Source: Terriglobia bacterium (GTDB lineage Bacteria; Acidobacteriota; Terriglobia; JAIQFV01). Taken from it: a stretch of DNA of 64,000 bases. Numbering within the stretch: position 1 is the stretch's first letter; each line of letters opens with the position of its first letter. Of this stretch, positions 1 through 9,228 are shown piece by piece. Below the pieces are notes generated by a model. The model worked only from the letters and a program-made list of their open reading frames with translations. It had not been told where the DNA came from and searched no databases. Location: assembly GCA_028716525.1 (NCBI GenBank), contig JAQUPQ010000010.1, positions 40,298 to 104,297 on the forward strand, read 5' to 3'. The translations under genes were made by a program, and so were the position numbers.

Positions 1-22
1 CATCAAATTTTAGGAGTTCATC

Positions 23-1120
23 ATGTCCGTCACTCAAGAACGAGCCACCTCCGATCGCCTGGCACGCATTGAAAAACTGTTGGGCGATAAAGCCGCCTAT
101 TTGCTGGAACACCGTTGCCAGACGCTCCCCAAGGATCAGCTGCATTTGCCCGGGCCCGATTTTGTTGAGCGTGTGTTGTTGACGAGCGACCGGCCTGCCC
201 CGGTATTGCGGAACCTTCAAACACTCTTCAATCACGGACGCTTGGCGGGAACAGGTTATCTGTCGATCCTCCCCGTGGACCAGGGCATTGAGCATTCGGC
301 CGGCGCTTCATTTGCTCCCAATCCCATCTATTTCGACGGCGAAAACCTGGTCAAACTGGCCATCGAAGGCGGATGCAATGCCGTGGCCTCGACGCTGGGC
401 GTTCTGGGATCTGTCTGCCGCCGCTATGCCCACAAAATCCCGTTTATCATGAAAATCAATCATAATGAGTTTATTTCCTACCCCAACACCTACGATCAGA
501 TTCTCTTCGCGAATATCCGCCAGGCTTTTAACATGGGCGCCGTGGCCGTCGGGGCGACCATTTACTTCGGTTCGGAGGAATCAAAACGCCAACTTCAGGA
601 AATTACGGCCGCATTTCATGCCGCGCATGAACTGGGAATGGTGACCGTCCTGTGGTGCTACCTGCGCAACCCGGCTTTTAACAAAACCAAGGAGGGCGGC
701 CCGGATTATGATTTGTCGGCCGATCTCACCGGTCAGGCCAATCACCTCGGCGTTACGATCGAAGCCGACATTATCAAACAGAAATTGCCGGAGAATAATG
801 GCGGGTTCAACGCCTTGAAATTCGGTAAGACCGACAAGCGCGTGTACGAAAAATTGACCACCGACCATCCCATCGACTTGACCCGTTATCAAGTGATCAA
901 TTGCTACCTCGGGCGCGCAGGTCTGATCAATTCGGGCGGCGCCAGCGCCGGCGAAAGCGATCTCACCGAAGCCGTCAAGACTGCCGTCATCAATAAGCGA
1001 GCCGGCGGAATGGGCCTGATTTCAGGGCGAAAAGCGTTTCAAAAACCCATGAAAGACGGTATCCAAATTCTGAATTCCATTCAGGACGTATATCTCGCGA
1101 CCGAGATCTCAGTGGCCTGA
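23..1120 (+). CDS. fbaB: Class I fructose-bisphosphate aldolase (FbaB/DhnA type)
   Basis: Cleaves fructose 1,6-bisphosphate to glyceraldehyde 3-phosphate and dihydroxyacetone phosphate through a lysine Schiff base, in glycolysis or gluconeogenesis in the cytoplasm. The 365-residue length is close to E. coli FbaB. The N-terminal part carries the family stretch [15 protein letters not shown] (about residues 81-95). The lysine in ADIIKQKLP (about residue 252) is the likely Schiff-base residue. AGGAG lies 6 bases before the ATG. The gene stands alone on its strand; the next gene, acs, starts 500 bases downstream. Related DhnA-family enzymes act on other sugar phosphates, but the near full-length match favours the fructose-bisphosphate enzyme. 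Confidence 0.88.
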   Translation: MSVTQERATSDRLARIEKLLGDKAAYLLEHRCQTLPKDQLHLPGPDFVERVLLTSDRPAPVLRNLQTLFNHGRLAGTGYLSILPVDQGIEHSAGASFAPNPIYFDGENLVKLAIEGGCNAVASTLGVLGSVCRRYAHKIPFIMKINHNEFISYPNTYDQILFANIRQAFNMGAVAVGATIYFGSEESKRQLQEITAAFHAAHELGMVTVLWCYLRNPAFNKTKEGGPDYDLSADLTGQANHLGVTIEADIIKQKLPENNGGFNALKFGKTDKRVYEKLTTDHPIDLTRYQVINCYLGRAGLINSGGASAGESDLTEAVKTAVINKRAGGMGLISGRKAFQKPMKDGIQILNSIQDVYLATEISVA

Positions 1121-1621
1121 AGAACCAGGGCCCACGCGAACACGAGACAATGCCCGGTAAATGAATCATGCCTTAAGCCGCCCGCCCCTATCTCTCCACG
1201 AAATTGCGGTTTTTCCTTGAACCAACCTCCGGCTCCCGCCGGAGGGATTGGTGGGCTACTTGTGCCTTCGATCTTAGGCTGACGCACATGCACAGCTCGG
1301 GACGACAGAAGCAACTCGCTAGGATCAAGAACAATCATCGCCGTTAAATACAATTGGGCCAATTTGGGTCTGCCATGACATTCAACACCTATCGGGAGGA
1401 ATGAAACCAGAAACAGGCACCGGTTTTACAAACTCCTTACGGCATGCTTGAGGGGCCTTTCCACTTTTTCAAGGCAAAGGTCCTCCATCCCGCAAAAAAC
1501 TCCAATCGACCCATGACACCGCGGGTCCTTTTCCGATACACTATTTACGGATTCGTGCACACAGCTTTCAAAAGTAGAAGATCGGCATCTTTCTTCTCAA
1601 TCGTCAGGAGATTCAACCTCT
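1121..1621. other. Intergenic region before acs
   Basis: I see no convincing gene in these 500 bases; the open frames across it lack ribosome sites and family features. It holds one hairpin at 1222-1251 with an 8-bp stem CCTCCGGC/GCCGGAGG flanked by CCAA/TTGG. This is not followed by a T tract, so it is a weak terminator candidate for the aldolase gene. The acs promoter probably lies in the last 150 bases but I could not pick -35 and -10 boxes with confidence. Confidence 0.5.
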
Positions 1622-3577
1622 ATGTCTTCGACCCAAATCGACTCGGTGCTCAACGAAAAACGCCTCTTCAAACCTCCCAAACGATTTTCTGAAAAGGCGC
1701 ATCTGGGAAATCCCGAAGCCTACCGCCGACTATGTCAACAGGCCGCCAAATCGCCCGAAAAGTTCTGGGCCAAGGTAGCCGGAGATTTATTTTGGTTCAA
1801 AAAATGGAAGAAGGTGCTGGTGTGGAAAGAGCCGTTCGCTCAATGGTTCGTCGGCGGAAAGATCAACGTCAGCACCAACTGCCTGGACCGCCATCTCACC
1901 ACCGCACGGAAAAACAAGGCCGCCATCATTTGGGAAGGAGAGCCCGGCGAGCAACGCATCCTGACGTACCAGCAATTGCATCGAGAAGTTTCTAAATTCG
2001 CCAATGTTTTGAAATCGTTGGACGTGAAGAAAGGCGACCGGGTTGTTCTTTACATGCCCATGATTCCGGAGCTGGCTATCGCCATGCTGGCTTGCGCCCG
2101 CATCGGCGCCCCGCACACGGTTATTTTCGGCGGATTTTCTTCGGAGGCCATTAAAGACCGCGCCAACGACGCTCAAGCAAAAATTCTGGTGACCGCCGAT
2201 GGCGGGTACCGCCGCGGCATGGAAGTGATGCTTAAGAAAAACGTTGATGCCGCCATGAAAGATTGCCCCACCATCGAGCATGTAGTGGTGTTCAAGCGCA
2301 CCGGTTCAGAAATTCATATGGAGCCGGGACGCGATCATTGGTGGCACGAATTGATGAAAGTGGCGCCCGACCTTCCCTGCCCCGCAGAACAGTTGGACGC
2401 GGAACATCCCTTGTTCATCTTGTATACCAGCGGCACCACGGGAAAACCCAAGGGTGTCGTTCACACCACTGGCGGATATTTGACGCAGGTGGCCTACACC
2501 ACCAAGATTGTGTTCGATCTCAAGGAAGAAGACACTTACTGGTGCACGGCGGACATTGGTTGGGTCACGGGCCACAGCTATATCGTTTACGGCCCGCTGG
2601 CCAACGGCGCAACTTCGGTGATGTACGAAGGCGCCCCCAATTTTCCCGAGCCGGATCGATTCTGGCGGCTCATCGAAAAATATAATGTGAGCATTCTTTA
2701 CACCGCGCCCACGGCCATCCGGGCATTCATGCGATGGGGAGAACAATGGCCGATGAAACACGATCTGTCTTCCCTGCGGCTGCTCGGAACCGTCGGTGAA
2801 CCCATCAATCCCGAGGCCTGGATGTGGTATTACAAGGTCATCGGAAAACAACGCTGCCCCATCGTGGACACCTGGTGGCAAACAGAAACCGGCTCCATTT
2901 TGATTTCTCCGACGCCCGGGGCCGTGCCGACGAAGCCCGGCTCAGCGACGTTTCCTCTTCCGGGGATCGTTGCAGATATCGTCACACGCGACGGCAAACC
3001 CGTCGACAAGAACCAGGGCGGCTTTCTGGTTATTCGAAAACCGTGGCCTTCCATGTTGCGGACGATTTACCGGGATGATGAACGCTATATCCGCCAATAC
3101 TGGAGCGAGGTTCCGGGCAGCTACTTCACCGCCGATGCAGCCCGGCGCGACGCCGACGGTTATTTGTGGTTGATGGGGCGTGTGGATGATGTCATCAATG
3201 TATCCGGACATCGGCTCGGAACGATGGAAATCGAGAGTGCCTTGGTTTCACATCCCAAGGTGGCTGAGGCTAGCGTGGTCGCCCGCCCCGATGAAGTGAA
3301 GGGTCAAGCCATCTGTGCCTTCGTGACCTTGAAATCCGGCATCGAGCCTTCGCCGCGACTTCGGGAAGAACTCCGCGGACACGTGGCCAAAGAAATCGGC
3401 GCTCTCGCCAAACCCGACGACATCCGCTTTACCGAAGCCTTGCCCAAGACGCGAAGCGGCAAGATTATGCGGCGCCTGCTGCGGGAACTGGCTACCAGCG
3501 GCCGCGTCGCTGGAGACACCACGACCCTCGAAGATTTCTCGGTTTTAGAGAAGTTGCGGGAAGCATCGGACGAGTAG
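1622..3577 (+). CDS. acs: Acetyl-CoA synthetase (AMP-forming)
   Basis: Activates acetate to acetyl-CoA via acetyl-AMP. The protein has 651 residues, the usual Acs length. Seen in order: N-terminal ACAS domain, the AMP-binding P-loop-like motif [15 protein letters not shown] (about residues 265-279), the [14 protein letters not shown] region, DTWWQTETG (about 420), the hinge region [20 protein letters not shown] (about 520-540), and the C-terminal [11 protein letters not shown] loop (about 605-615) whose lysine is the acetylation site in this family. AGGAG sits 11 bases before the ATG. It converges on the phosphofructokinase gene across a 7-base-period repeat tract. A propionyl-CoA synthetase is possible but less likely from these motifs. 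Confidence 0.95.
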   Translation: MSSTQIDSVLNEKRLFKPPKRFSEKAHLGNPEAYRRLCQQAAKSPEKFWAKVAGDLFWFKKWKKVLVWKEPFAQWFVGGKINVSTNCLDRHLTTARKNKAAIIWEGEPGEQRILTYQQLHREVSKFANVLKSLDVKKGDRVVLYMPMIPELAIAMLACARIGAPHTVIFGGFSSEAIKDRANDAQAKILVTADGGYRRGMEVMLKKNVDAAMKDCPTIEHVVVFKRTGSEIHMEPGRDHWWHELMKVAPDLPCPAEQLDAEHPLFILYTSGTTGKPKGVVHTTGGYLTQVAYTTKIVFDLKEEDTYWCTADIGWVTGHSYIVYGPLANGATSVMYEGAPNFPEPDRFWRLIEKYNVSILYTAPTAIRAFMRWGEQWPMKHDLSSLRLLGTVGEPINPEAWMWYYKVIGKQRCPIVDTWWQTETGSILISPTPGAVPTKPGSATFPLPGIVADIVTRDGKPVDKNQGGFLVIRKPWPSMLRTIYRDDERYIRQYWSEVPGSYFTADAARRDADGYLWLMGRVDDVINVSGHRLGTMEIESALVSHPKVAEASVVARPDEVKGQAICAFVTLKSGIEPSPRLREELRGHVAKEIGALAKPDDIRFTEALPKTRSGKIMRRLLRELATSGRVAGDTTTLEDFSVLEKLREASDE

Positions 3578-3580
3578 CGG

Positions 3581-3696
3581 TCAGAAATCAGCGATCAGCC
3601 AACAGCTTTGAAGATTAAGCTTTGGGCTTATGGCTTAGTGCTTGTGGCTGAAGTCTGACTGCTGACAACTGATAGCTGACTTCTGACAGCTATCAC
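3581..3696. repeat. Inverted 7-base-period repeat tract between convergent acs and pfk
   Basis: The left arm (3581-3608) has TCAG recurring every 7 bases (TCAGAAA, TCAGCGA, then two more units). The right arm (3620-3696) is an unbroken run of eleven 7-base units all beginning CT, drifting from CTTNNNG to CTGACNN. The unit of one arm is the reverse complement of the other (TCAG against CTGA), so the tract can fold into an imperfect hairpin. It fills the whole gap and overlaps the last bases of the phosphofructokinase gene. It may help end transcription from both sides. See the finding on heptad tracts. Confidence 0.8.
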
Positions 3697-4829
3697 AACA
3701 CCCTCCACCCCAGCGCCGTATCGCGGCGGGCATTGAGGCGTTCTTTATCGTACATGAGATCGACATCGACCGAACGAACCGGGCCGTTCAGCGCTGTCAG
3801 CGCTTTTTCGGTAATGTGGCCATTTTCAACCGCCACCATTTGGCCGAACTTTTGGTTGACCACCAGGTTGACGGCCGTCACGCCGAACATGAATCCCATC
3901 TTGACGTCGAAGGCCGAAGGCGCTCCGCCACGCTGCAAGTAGCCGAGCTTCTCACTGAAGGTATCCAGGCCGCTGCGCCGTTTGATTTCGTCTGCCAGGT
4001 GCTCTCCGATTCCACCGAGATGCACGTGTCCGAAATTATCAATCTCCTGCCGATGGGCGACAATCTGGCCGCCACACTCTTTGGCCCCTTCCGCCACAAC
4101 CACCAGGGTGTAACGGGATTTCAGATTTTTCCTCCGGTTGATCAAATCGCACAATAAATCCAGATCAAATTCGTATTCCGGGATAAGTATAAAATGGGCG
4201 CTCGAAACAATGCCGCCGCTTATCGCCAGAAAGCCGGCGTGTCGGCCCATGACTTCGATGACGGCCACTTTGCGATGCGAACCGGCCACCGAGCGGGCGT
4301 GATCAATCAGCAGCTTGATGTTGTTGACAGCGCTGTCGAAACCCAGTGAATAGTCCGTCCCCGGCAGATCCAGATCGATGGTTTTCGGTATCCCGACGCA
4401 CGGGACACCCTTCTGCCAGAGTCGATGGGCCACGCCCAGGGTGTCTTCTCCGCCCATGGCGATCAAGGCATCCAAACCCAGCGCCTGGAAATTTCGAACT
4501 GCAATATCGGACCGGTCGACCTTTTCTCCCTTTTCATCTTTCATGGAAAATGGATTAGTGCGGGAAGTTCCAATAAAGGTGCCGCCATCACGGTCAATCT
4601 TCCGGACTATGGGCGCCGTCAAAGGAACAACATAACGGTCGTCTTCCAGGCCTTTGTGGGAATCCAGATACATCAAACTTTCCCAACCTTCTTTGAGGCC
4701 ATAGACGTCCAATTCATTTCCGAATCGTTCTTTGACGAAGCGCGATATGGCCCCGTAAACCACCCACTTGATGGCCGCGTTTAATCCTGCAGCGTCGCCT
4801 CCACCCGTCACTACGCCAATCCGTTTCAT
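3693..4829 (-). CDS. pfp: 6-phosphofructokinase, probably pyrophosphate-dependent
   Basis: Phosphorylates fructose 6-phosphate at C1. The family N-terminus GVVTGGGDAAGLNAAI, the substrate motif MGRHAGFLA and the C-terminal PFK fold are clear; 378 residues from the chosen start. In the donor site the sequence reads GGEDT (Asp where ATP enzymes have Gly in GGDGS) and PKTID (Lys where ATP enzymes have Gly in GTID). In the literature this Asp/Lys pair marks PPi-dependent enzymes, so I infer PPi as donor. An upstream ATG exists at 4859, but the one at 4829 starts the protein right at the conserved MKRIGVVTGG. A reversible PPi enzyme would fit alongside the aldolase. Confidence is high for the family and moderate for the donor. 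Confidence 0.9.
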   Translation of the reverse strand: MKRIGVVTGGGDAAGLNAAIKWVVYGAISRFVKERFGNELDVYGLKEGWESLMYLDSHKGLEDDRYVVPLTAPIVRKIDRDGGTFIGTSRTNPFSMKDEKGEKVDRSDIAVRNFQALGLDALIAMGGEDTLGVAHRLWQKGVPCVGIPKTIDLDLPGTDYSLGFDSAVNNIKLLIDHARSVAGSHRKVAVIEVMGRHAGFLAISGGIVSSAHFILIPEYEFDLDLLCDLINRRKNLKSRYTLVVVAEGAKECGGQIVAHRQEIDNFGHVHLGGIGEHLADEIKRRSGLDTFSEKLGYLQRGGAPSAFDVKMGFMFGVTAVNLVVNQKFGQMVAVENGHITEKALTALNGPVRSVDVDLMYDKERLNARRDTALGWRVL

Positions 4830-5010
4830 AAAAAGCCCTCCCAACAATTGCAGCTTCAAGGAAATTATAACGACAGAAGGCTGTCCAAAGAAGCGAAAAG
4901 GCTTGGTTGTCTCATTCGGCCGCGCGTTTCAGGAGTGTCCCGGACTTTTGGTTTCAGCGGTGTGATTGGCGCCCTGTTCACAGGCGGGCCAATGTGTTAA
5001 TTTGACTGGA

Positions 5011-6261
5011 ATGAACCAGCCGCTAGGAATTTATATTCATATTCCCTTCTGCGCTGCCCGATGCTTTTACTGCCACTTTACAATCGACTTGGGCCGAGGC
5101 GCCATCCAGGAGCGCTATGTCGATGCCGTTGTCCGTGAGATCCGCCGAAGTCCGGAACTGCACGAGCCTTCGTTTTCGCGAACGGTGGATTCGATTTACA
5201 TCGGCGGAGGCACGCCTTCGTGGATCGAGGCAAAAGGGATTAAAGAAATTCTTTCAGAGATCCACAACCGTTTCGAGGTGCATCCTGCAGCTGAAATAAC
5301 CATTGAGGTCAACCCGGATTCACTGGATCACGAGAAGGCGTCGCTGTATCGAGCGATAGGAATCAACCGCGTCAGCGTGGGCGCGCAATCCTTTCACGAC
5401 GACGAGCTGAAGCGGCTCGGTCGGACCCATTCGTCCGGAGATGTTCATGAAACCCTCCAAATGTTACGATCATCGGGCTTCAACGATATTTCCATCGACT
5501 TGATGGCCGCGCTCCCGCAGCAATCGCTGCAATCCTGGAAGAACAACTGGAAATTCATCGAAGAAATCCGACCCGAGCATATATCTCTCTATCTTTTCGA
5601 CCTCGACGACGAAAGCGCCTTGGGCCGGCGTGTGCTTGCGTCTCACGATCGAACCTCTACGGTGCTCGCCCGCGGAGAAAATACAATTCCATCGGACAAG
5701 AGACCGATCGTGCTCCCCTCGGAAGAAGAGACCGTCGAAATTTATAATGAGGCGGTTTCGGAATTGCGGCGCCAGGGATACCTCCACTACGAAATATCCA
5801 ATTTTGCAGCATTGCAAAAAGCAGAACCTGGCCCGGCGGCGAGCTTCATCTCGCGCCACAATCTAAAGTATTGGAATCTGCAACCCTATCTCGGTTTTGG
5901 CTGCGCCGCGCACTCGTTTATTTATCCATCCCGTTGGCATAACGAGAATTCTGCGGAATCTTACATCCGTGGAATCGAAGGCGGGGAAAGCGTCCGCCGG
6001 GAGGCCGAAACGATTTCTGCGGCCCGGCTTACGGAAGATGCGTTCATTTTCGGACTTCGTCAAATCGCCGGAATTCGATATGACACGTTGTCGGAAATGC
6101 TGGGGAATGACGCGCGGCAGCTGTTTCGTCGGATCATCGATCCCCTGATTCAAGAGGGCTGGCTACTGGAATCCCAAAACACTTTGCGATTGGCGCCTCA
6201 AGCTCTCCTCGTTTCCAATGAAATTTTCCAACAATTTCTCGGGGCCAATGAATCGGATTGA
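5011..6261 (+). CDS. hemW: HemW-like radical SAM protein
   Basis: Radical SAM protein of the HemN/HemW family, 416 residues. The cluster motif is C14-A-A-R-C18-F-Y-C21 followed by HF, the HemW pattern (CxxxCxYCxF). HemN-type oxidases have a further Cys there. GGGTPS (about residue 67) is the SAM-contacting glycine motif. A HemN C-terminal domain follows. HemW is regarded as a heme chaperone rather than a coproporphyrinogen oxidase, so the older name would be misleading. The frame opens at 4966, but the ATG at 5011 begins directly at the conserved LGIYIHIPFC segment. It is divergent from the phosphofructokinase gene with about 180 bases between starts. Confidence 0.88.
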   Translation: MNQPLGIYIHIPFCAARCFYCHFTIDLGRGAIQERYVDAVVREIRRSPELHEPSFSRTVDSIYIGGGTPSWIEAKGIKEILSEIHNRFEVHPAAEITIEVNPDSLDHEKASLYRAIGINRVSVGAQSFHDDELKRLGRTHSSGDVHETLQMLRSSGFNDISIDLMAALPQQSLQSWKNNWKFIEEIRPEHISLYLFDLDDESALGRRVLASHDRTSTVLARGENTIPSDKRPIVLPSEEETVEIYNEAVSELRRQGYLHYEISNFAALQKAEPGPAASFISRHNLKYWNLQPYLGFGCAAHSFIYPSRWHNENSAESYIRGIEGGESVRREAETISAARLTEDAFIFGLRQIAGIRYDTLSEMLGNDARQLFRRIIDPLIQEGWLLESQNTLRLAPQALLVSNEIFQQFLGANESD

Positions 6262-6621
6262 TAAACACGTTTCTTTTTAAAGCTATTGTGTAACCCTCCG
6301 CGAAACTTTGAGATCCCAGCTCCTCCGCGGTAAATCACCTCTCGAAAGACGATTTGTTCCGTGAGTCTGGGGTTGGAACGGATTTTCTATTCTCCAATTC
6401 GAACGCCGACTCCCCGCGGGGAGGCAAAGGGCGCGGAGGTTGACCGAGGATTGGACAGCCGGCAACAAAAGAAATCCCGGACTCGAAAAACTTGAATTGG
6501 CGTTTTCTTTTTGTCAGAATGCCCAACGGTTGAGGAGTGGGGACAGACACCGCACAGTGCATTTCTCAATAATTACAACAAGGAAAGGTGTCTGTCCCCA
6601 TCCTTTCCAAGGTGAAAATCA
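6262..6621. other. Intergenic region before the threonine aldolase gene
   Basis: No gene seen. The right-hand part holds the inverted repeat annotated at 6539-6599. The ribosome site AAGGTGA for the aldolase gene lies just after it, so the repeat sits directly in front of, and possibly in, the 5' untranslated region. Confidence 0.5.
6539..6599. repeat. Palindromic element with 13-bp arms GGGGACAGACACC, copy A
   Basis: Perfect inverted arms GGGGACAGACACC (6539-6551) and GGTGTCTGTCCCC (6587-6599) around a 35-base spacer. A second copy with the same arms extended to 20 bp lies at 38795-38868; the spacers differ. Identical arms with different centres suggest a dispersed REP- or MITE-like element. 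I know this arm sequence as widespread in several phyla, often near Y1-type (RAYT) transposases, but none is encoded in this window. Confidence 0.8.
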
Positions 6622-7662
6622 ATGACTGAATGGATTGATCTTCGTAGTGACACCGTAACGCGGCCCACGCCGGAAATGCGCGAGGCCATGATGAAAGCCG
6701 AGGTGGGCGATGATGTCTACATGGAAGATCCGACCGTCAATCACCTGCAAGAGCGAGCCGCCGAAATTTTCGGCCGTGAAGCGGCTTTGTTTGTTCCCTC
6801 CGGGACCATGGGCAACCAGATCGCCGTTAAATCCCACACCCATCACGGGCAAGAAGTGATCCTGGAGGAGGCCGGACACATATTCAATTACGAACTGGCA
6901 ACCATGTCCGCTTTTTCCGGCGTCATGCCTCGCCCTATTGCCGGCCACGACGGTGTCATTACTTGGAATGAGATCAAGACCCGCATACGGCCCAAAATTT
7001 ATTACCTCTCTCACACCGGTCTGGTGGCGCTCGAAAACACTCACAACATGGCGGGGGGGAGCGTCTTTCCGCAGGCTGTTGCCGACGAAGTCTGCGACCG
7101 CGCTCATGAATCCGGTATCCCCGTCCATCTGGACGGAGCGCGAATTTTCAACGCATCCATCGCCACGGGAAAAAGCGTGGTGGAGTTGACGCAAAAATTT
7201 GACAGCGTCATGTTCTGCCTCTCGAAAGGGCTGGGGGCGCCGGTGGGCTCTCTGCTTCTGGGATCGCGCGAACTGATTGAGCGGGCCCGGGTTTATCGCA
7301 AAGCCATGGGTGGCGGCATGCGACAAGTCGGCGTCCTGGCTGCGGCCGGATTGGTGGCTTTGGAGAAACATCCCGCCAAATTGCATGAGGATCATGCCAA
7401 CGCCAAACACCTGGCGAAGGCTCTGGCTGAAATGCCGGGCATCCAGATGGACCCATCAAAAGTCCAAACCAACATCCTGGTATTCGATATTTCCGGAACA
7501 GGCCAGGACACCAGTTCTTTTTCCCAGGCCCTTCGAAAACACCGCGTCCTGGCCAACGGCATCAACCCCACCCACATGCGCATGGTGACGCATTACGACG
7601 TTCATCGTGACGACATCGAAAAGACAATTCAGGCCATCCACTCGATTTTGGAAACCCCATAA
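6622..7662 (+). CDS. ltaE: Low-specificity L-threonine aldolase
   Basis: PLP enzyme that splits L-threonine or allo-threonine into glycine and acetaldehyde. The 346-residue protein matches the beta-eliminating lyase family along its length: N-terminal [29 protein letters not shown] (about 57-68), the [10 protein letters not shown] segment (about 169-178) with the PLP-binding Asp, and [12 protein letters not shown] with the Schiff-base lysine at about residue 202. AAGGTGA lies 8 bases before the ATG. It is not tightly linked to neighbours. Confidence 0.93.
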   Translation: MTEWIDLRSDTVTRPTPEMREAMMKAEVGDDVYMEDPTVNHLQERAAEIFGREAALFVPSGTMGNQIAVKSHTHHGQEVILEEAGHIFNYELATMSAFSGVMPRPIAGHDGVITWNEIKTRIRPKIYYLSHTGLVALENTHNMAGGSVFPQAVADEVCDRAHESGIPVHLDGARIFNASIATGKSVVELTQKFDSVMFCLSKGLGAPVGSLLLGSRELIERARVYRKAMGGGMRQVGVLAAAGLVALEKHPAKLHEDHANAKHLAKALAEMPGIQMDPSKVQTNILVFDISGTGQDTSSFSQALRKHRVLANGINPTHMRMVTHYDVHRDDIEKTIQAIHSILETP

Positions 7663-7780
7663 GGACCATCACCTCTCACCGGAAATCACTGCAAGCCATT
7701 TAATTCAAGCCTGTTACCAAATGCCGGATCACCCCAACGTCCGCCCTTGGCCGCGGGCCCCGATTTTTTCAATTTTTATC

Positions 7781-7826
7781 TTGACAGTGACATTGCAATA
7801 TGCAATATTAACTTTGCATTTTGCAA
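7781..7826 (+). promoter_or_regulatory. Promoter with two palindromic operators for the XRE regulator operon
   Basis: TTGACA at 7781-7786 and AATATT at 7804-7809, 17 bases apart, form a good sigma-70 promoter. Two copies of a perfect palindrome TTGCA-N3-TGCAA overlap it: 7793-7805 (in the spacer and entering the -10) and 7814-7826 (around the start site). They begin exactly 21 bases apart, two helical turns, so two dimers would bind the same face. The gene just downstream encodes a helix-turn-helix protein, so negative autoregulation is the simple reading (inference). Confidence 0.7.
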
Positions 7827-7838
7827 TTGGAAAATCAA

Positions 7839-8321
7839 ATGACGCTCGGACAAAAAATTCGTTATCTGCGGTCGGTGGAGGGCACCTTGCGTGGTATAGG
7901 CCGGGAGATGACCCAGATTGAGGTGGTGCACGCCATTCGCAAGGAGTTGCGCAAGAAGCTGAGCCAGGCCTATCTGTCGCAAATCGAAAACGGCGCCCGC
8001 CCGCATCTCACCAACAGCACGCGCCTGATGCTGGCGGATTTTTTCAAAGTGCATCCGGGTTATCTGGTGGATGATCCCGAGGGGTTTCATACCGAGCTTA
8101 CTTCCCCACTGCGTATTGAAGAGAATGCCTTGGATTTCTGGCTGATCAACGGAGCCGAGCAGTTTCGAGGCGACCCCGGGCTCTGTCAGGCGCTGCTGAC
8201 CATTGCCCGGCAGGAAGATTCACGCAGCCTGCTGATTTTGCTTCAGGAGATTGTGGAGACGCCTCCTCTAGCGGATCGCTTGCTGGAGGTTTTGAAACCG
8301 CAGAAGGGAGCGGCTCAGTAA
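7839..8321 (+). CDS. XRE-family helix-turn-helix transcriptional regulator
   Basis: A 160-residue protein with an N-terminal HTH of the Cro/CI type: LGQKIRYLRSV opens the domain, and LSQAYLSQIENGARPHLT (about residues 40-58) is the turn and recognition helix typical of XRE proteins. The C-terminal part is helical and unassigned. A TTG at 7821 is in frame, but it lies inside the second operator; the ATG at 7839 fits a start site near 7816. It leads an operon with a small membrane peptide, a YqiJ/NfeD-type protein, flotillin and PspA. XRE-type regulators (ClgR) control pspA in actinobacteria, so a role as sensor or repressor of envelope-stress genes is likely but inferred. Confidence 0.82.
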   Translation: MTLGQKIRYLRSVEGTLRGIGREMTQIEVVHAIRKELRKKLSQAYLSQIENGARPHLTNSTRLMLADFFKVHPGYLVDDPEGFHTELTSPLRIEENALDFWLINGAEQFRGDPGLCQALLTIARQEDSRSLLILLQEIVETPPLADRLLEVLKPQKGAAQ

Positions 8322-8350
8322 ATCGAGCTGAGTTTGGAGGCAGAGGAATT

Positions 8351-8425
8351 ATGCTGCATCGATTCTGGATTATGGTCATCATGATTTTATTTTTACTCGC
8401 AAAACTCATCGGGCTGCTGGCCTGA
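8351..8425 (+). CDS. 24-residue single-pass membrane peptide
   Basis: A short frame beginning MLHRFWIMVIMILFLLAKL and ending after a few more hydrophobic residues. GGAGG (8336-8340) and AGAGG (8342-8346) precede the ATG at 10 and 4 bases. It starts 29 bases after the XRE gene stop and is co-directional with the flotillin and pspA genes. Nearly the whole peptide is one hydrophobic helix with positive residues near the N-terminus. Small membrane partners (PspB, PspG and others) are common in Psp-type systems, but I see no sequence match to a named one. It could be chance; the position and ribosome site argue for a real gene. Confidence 0.5.
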   Translation: MLHRFWIMVIMILFLLAKLIGLLA

Positions 8426-8555
8426 TTCAAACCGTTTCATGAGCAGCGATGCCTTGTTTCACTCCCTGCCGTGAAGCGTGGACGGCCCACCTGGCGAGAA
8501 TCGAATGAGCTTGGAAGAGACATCCCTACTTTGGAACGGGTGATGAGGTGAAAAC

Positions 8556-9188
8556 ATGTCGACGTTTTTTCTGATCTGTTTTGTCATCGGTTTCGCATTG
8601 ACCGTTCTCTCTTTTCTGGCAGGACATCTCCACTTCCACTTTCACTTTCATGCCCCCCAGGGTGGAACGCACAGCGTTCCTATGACTGGTGTGTCTGCCG
8701 CTCCCCCTCACGGCGTGAGCGCCTCCAACGACATTTCCCCGATCAACTTTTCGACGCTGATGGCTTTTTTGACGTGGTTCGGCGGCATGGGTTATCTGTT
8801 ACTTCATTACTACCATTTCTGGCTGATGTTTTCTCTGGGAGTCGCGATGGCGGCCGGGCTCGCCGGCGGCGCTTTCATGTTCTGGTTCATGGTCAAGGTC
8901 CTGGCGCCCCATCAGGCCCAGCTGGATCCGGAAGATTATGAATTAGTGGGACAGCTCGCCACCATCTCCATTGGGATTCGCGAAGGCGGGACAGGAGAAA
9001 TTGTGTTTTCACAGGCCGGAACGCGGCATTCGCTGGGCGCGCGAAGTGCGGATGCCAAGGCGCTTCTTAAAGGAACAGAAGTTGTCATCACTAGATTCGA
9101 TCATGGCTTGGCCTACGTTCAGCCTTGGGAAGAATTTGCAGACGAGGGCGGCGGACGGGCCGGAGCAACCACCGAGTTGAACTCTTAA
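8556..9188 (+). CDS. yqiJ: YqiJ/NfeD-type membrane protein
   Basis: A 210-residue inner-membrane protein: one hydrophobic segment at about 3-24, a His-rich loop (HLHFHFHFH, about 24-32), two more segments at about 65-115, then a soluble C-terminal OB-fold-like domain (GQLATISIGIREGGTGEIVF onward). This layout matches the YqiJ/NfeD family, which pairs with flotillins and is thought to help organise membrane microdomains. GAGGTG lies 5 bases before the ATG. The flotillin gene follows 40 bases later. The His cluster could bind metal, but that is a guess. Confidence 0.75.
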   Translation: MSTFFLICFVIGFALTVLSFLAGHLHFHFHFHAPQGGTHSVPMTGVSAAPPHGVSASNDISPINFSTLMAFLTWFGGMGYLLLHYYHFWLMFSLGVAMAAGLAGGAFMFWFMVKVLAPHQAQLDPEDYELVGQLATISIGIREGGTGEIVFSQAGTRHSLGARSADAKALLKGTEVVITRFDHGLAYVQPWEEFADEGGGRAGATTELNS

Positions 9189-9228
9189 TTCTTGGGCCAA
9201 ATTCAAACATGTTTCAAGGAGGCAGGCA

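Noticed and set aside
1444..1692. 82-residue frame before acs
   Set aside because: Overlaps the acs start in another frame, has no ribosome site, and shows no family pattern.
5011..6261. Coproporphyrinogen III oxidase (HemN)
   Set aside because: The cluster motif is of the HemW type and lacks the extra Cys of HemN; a heme-chaperone call is safer.
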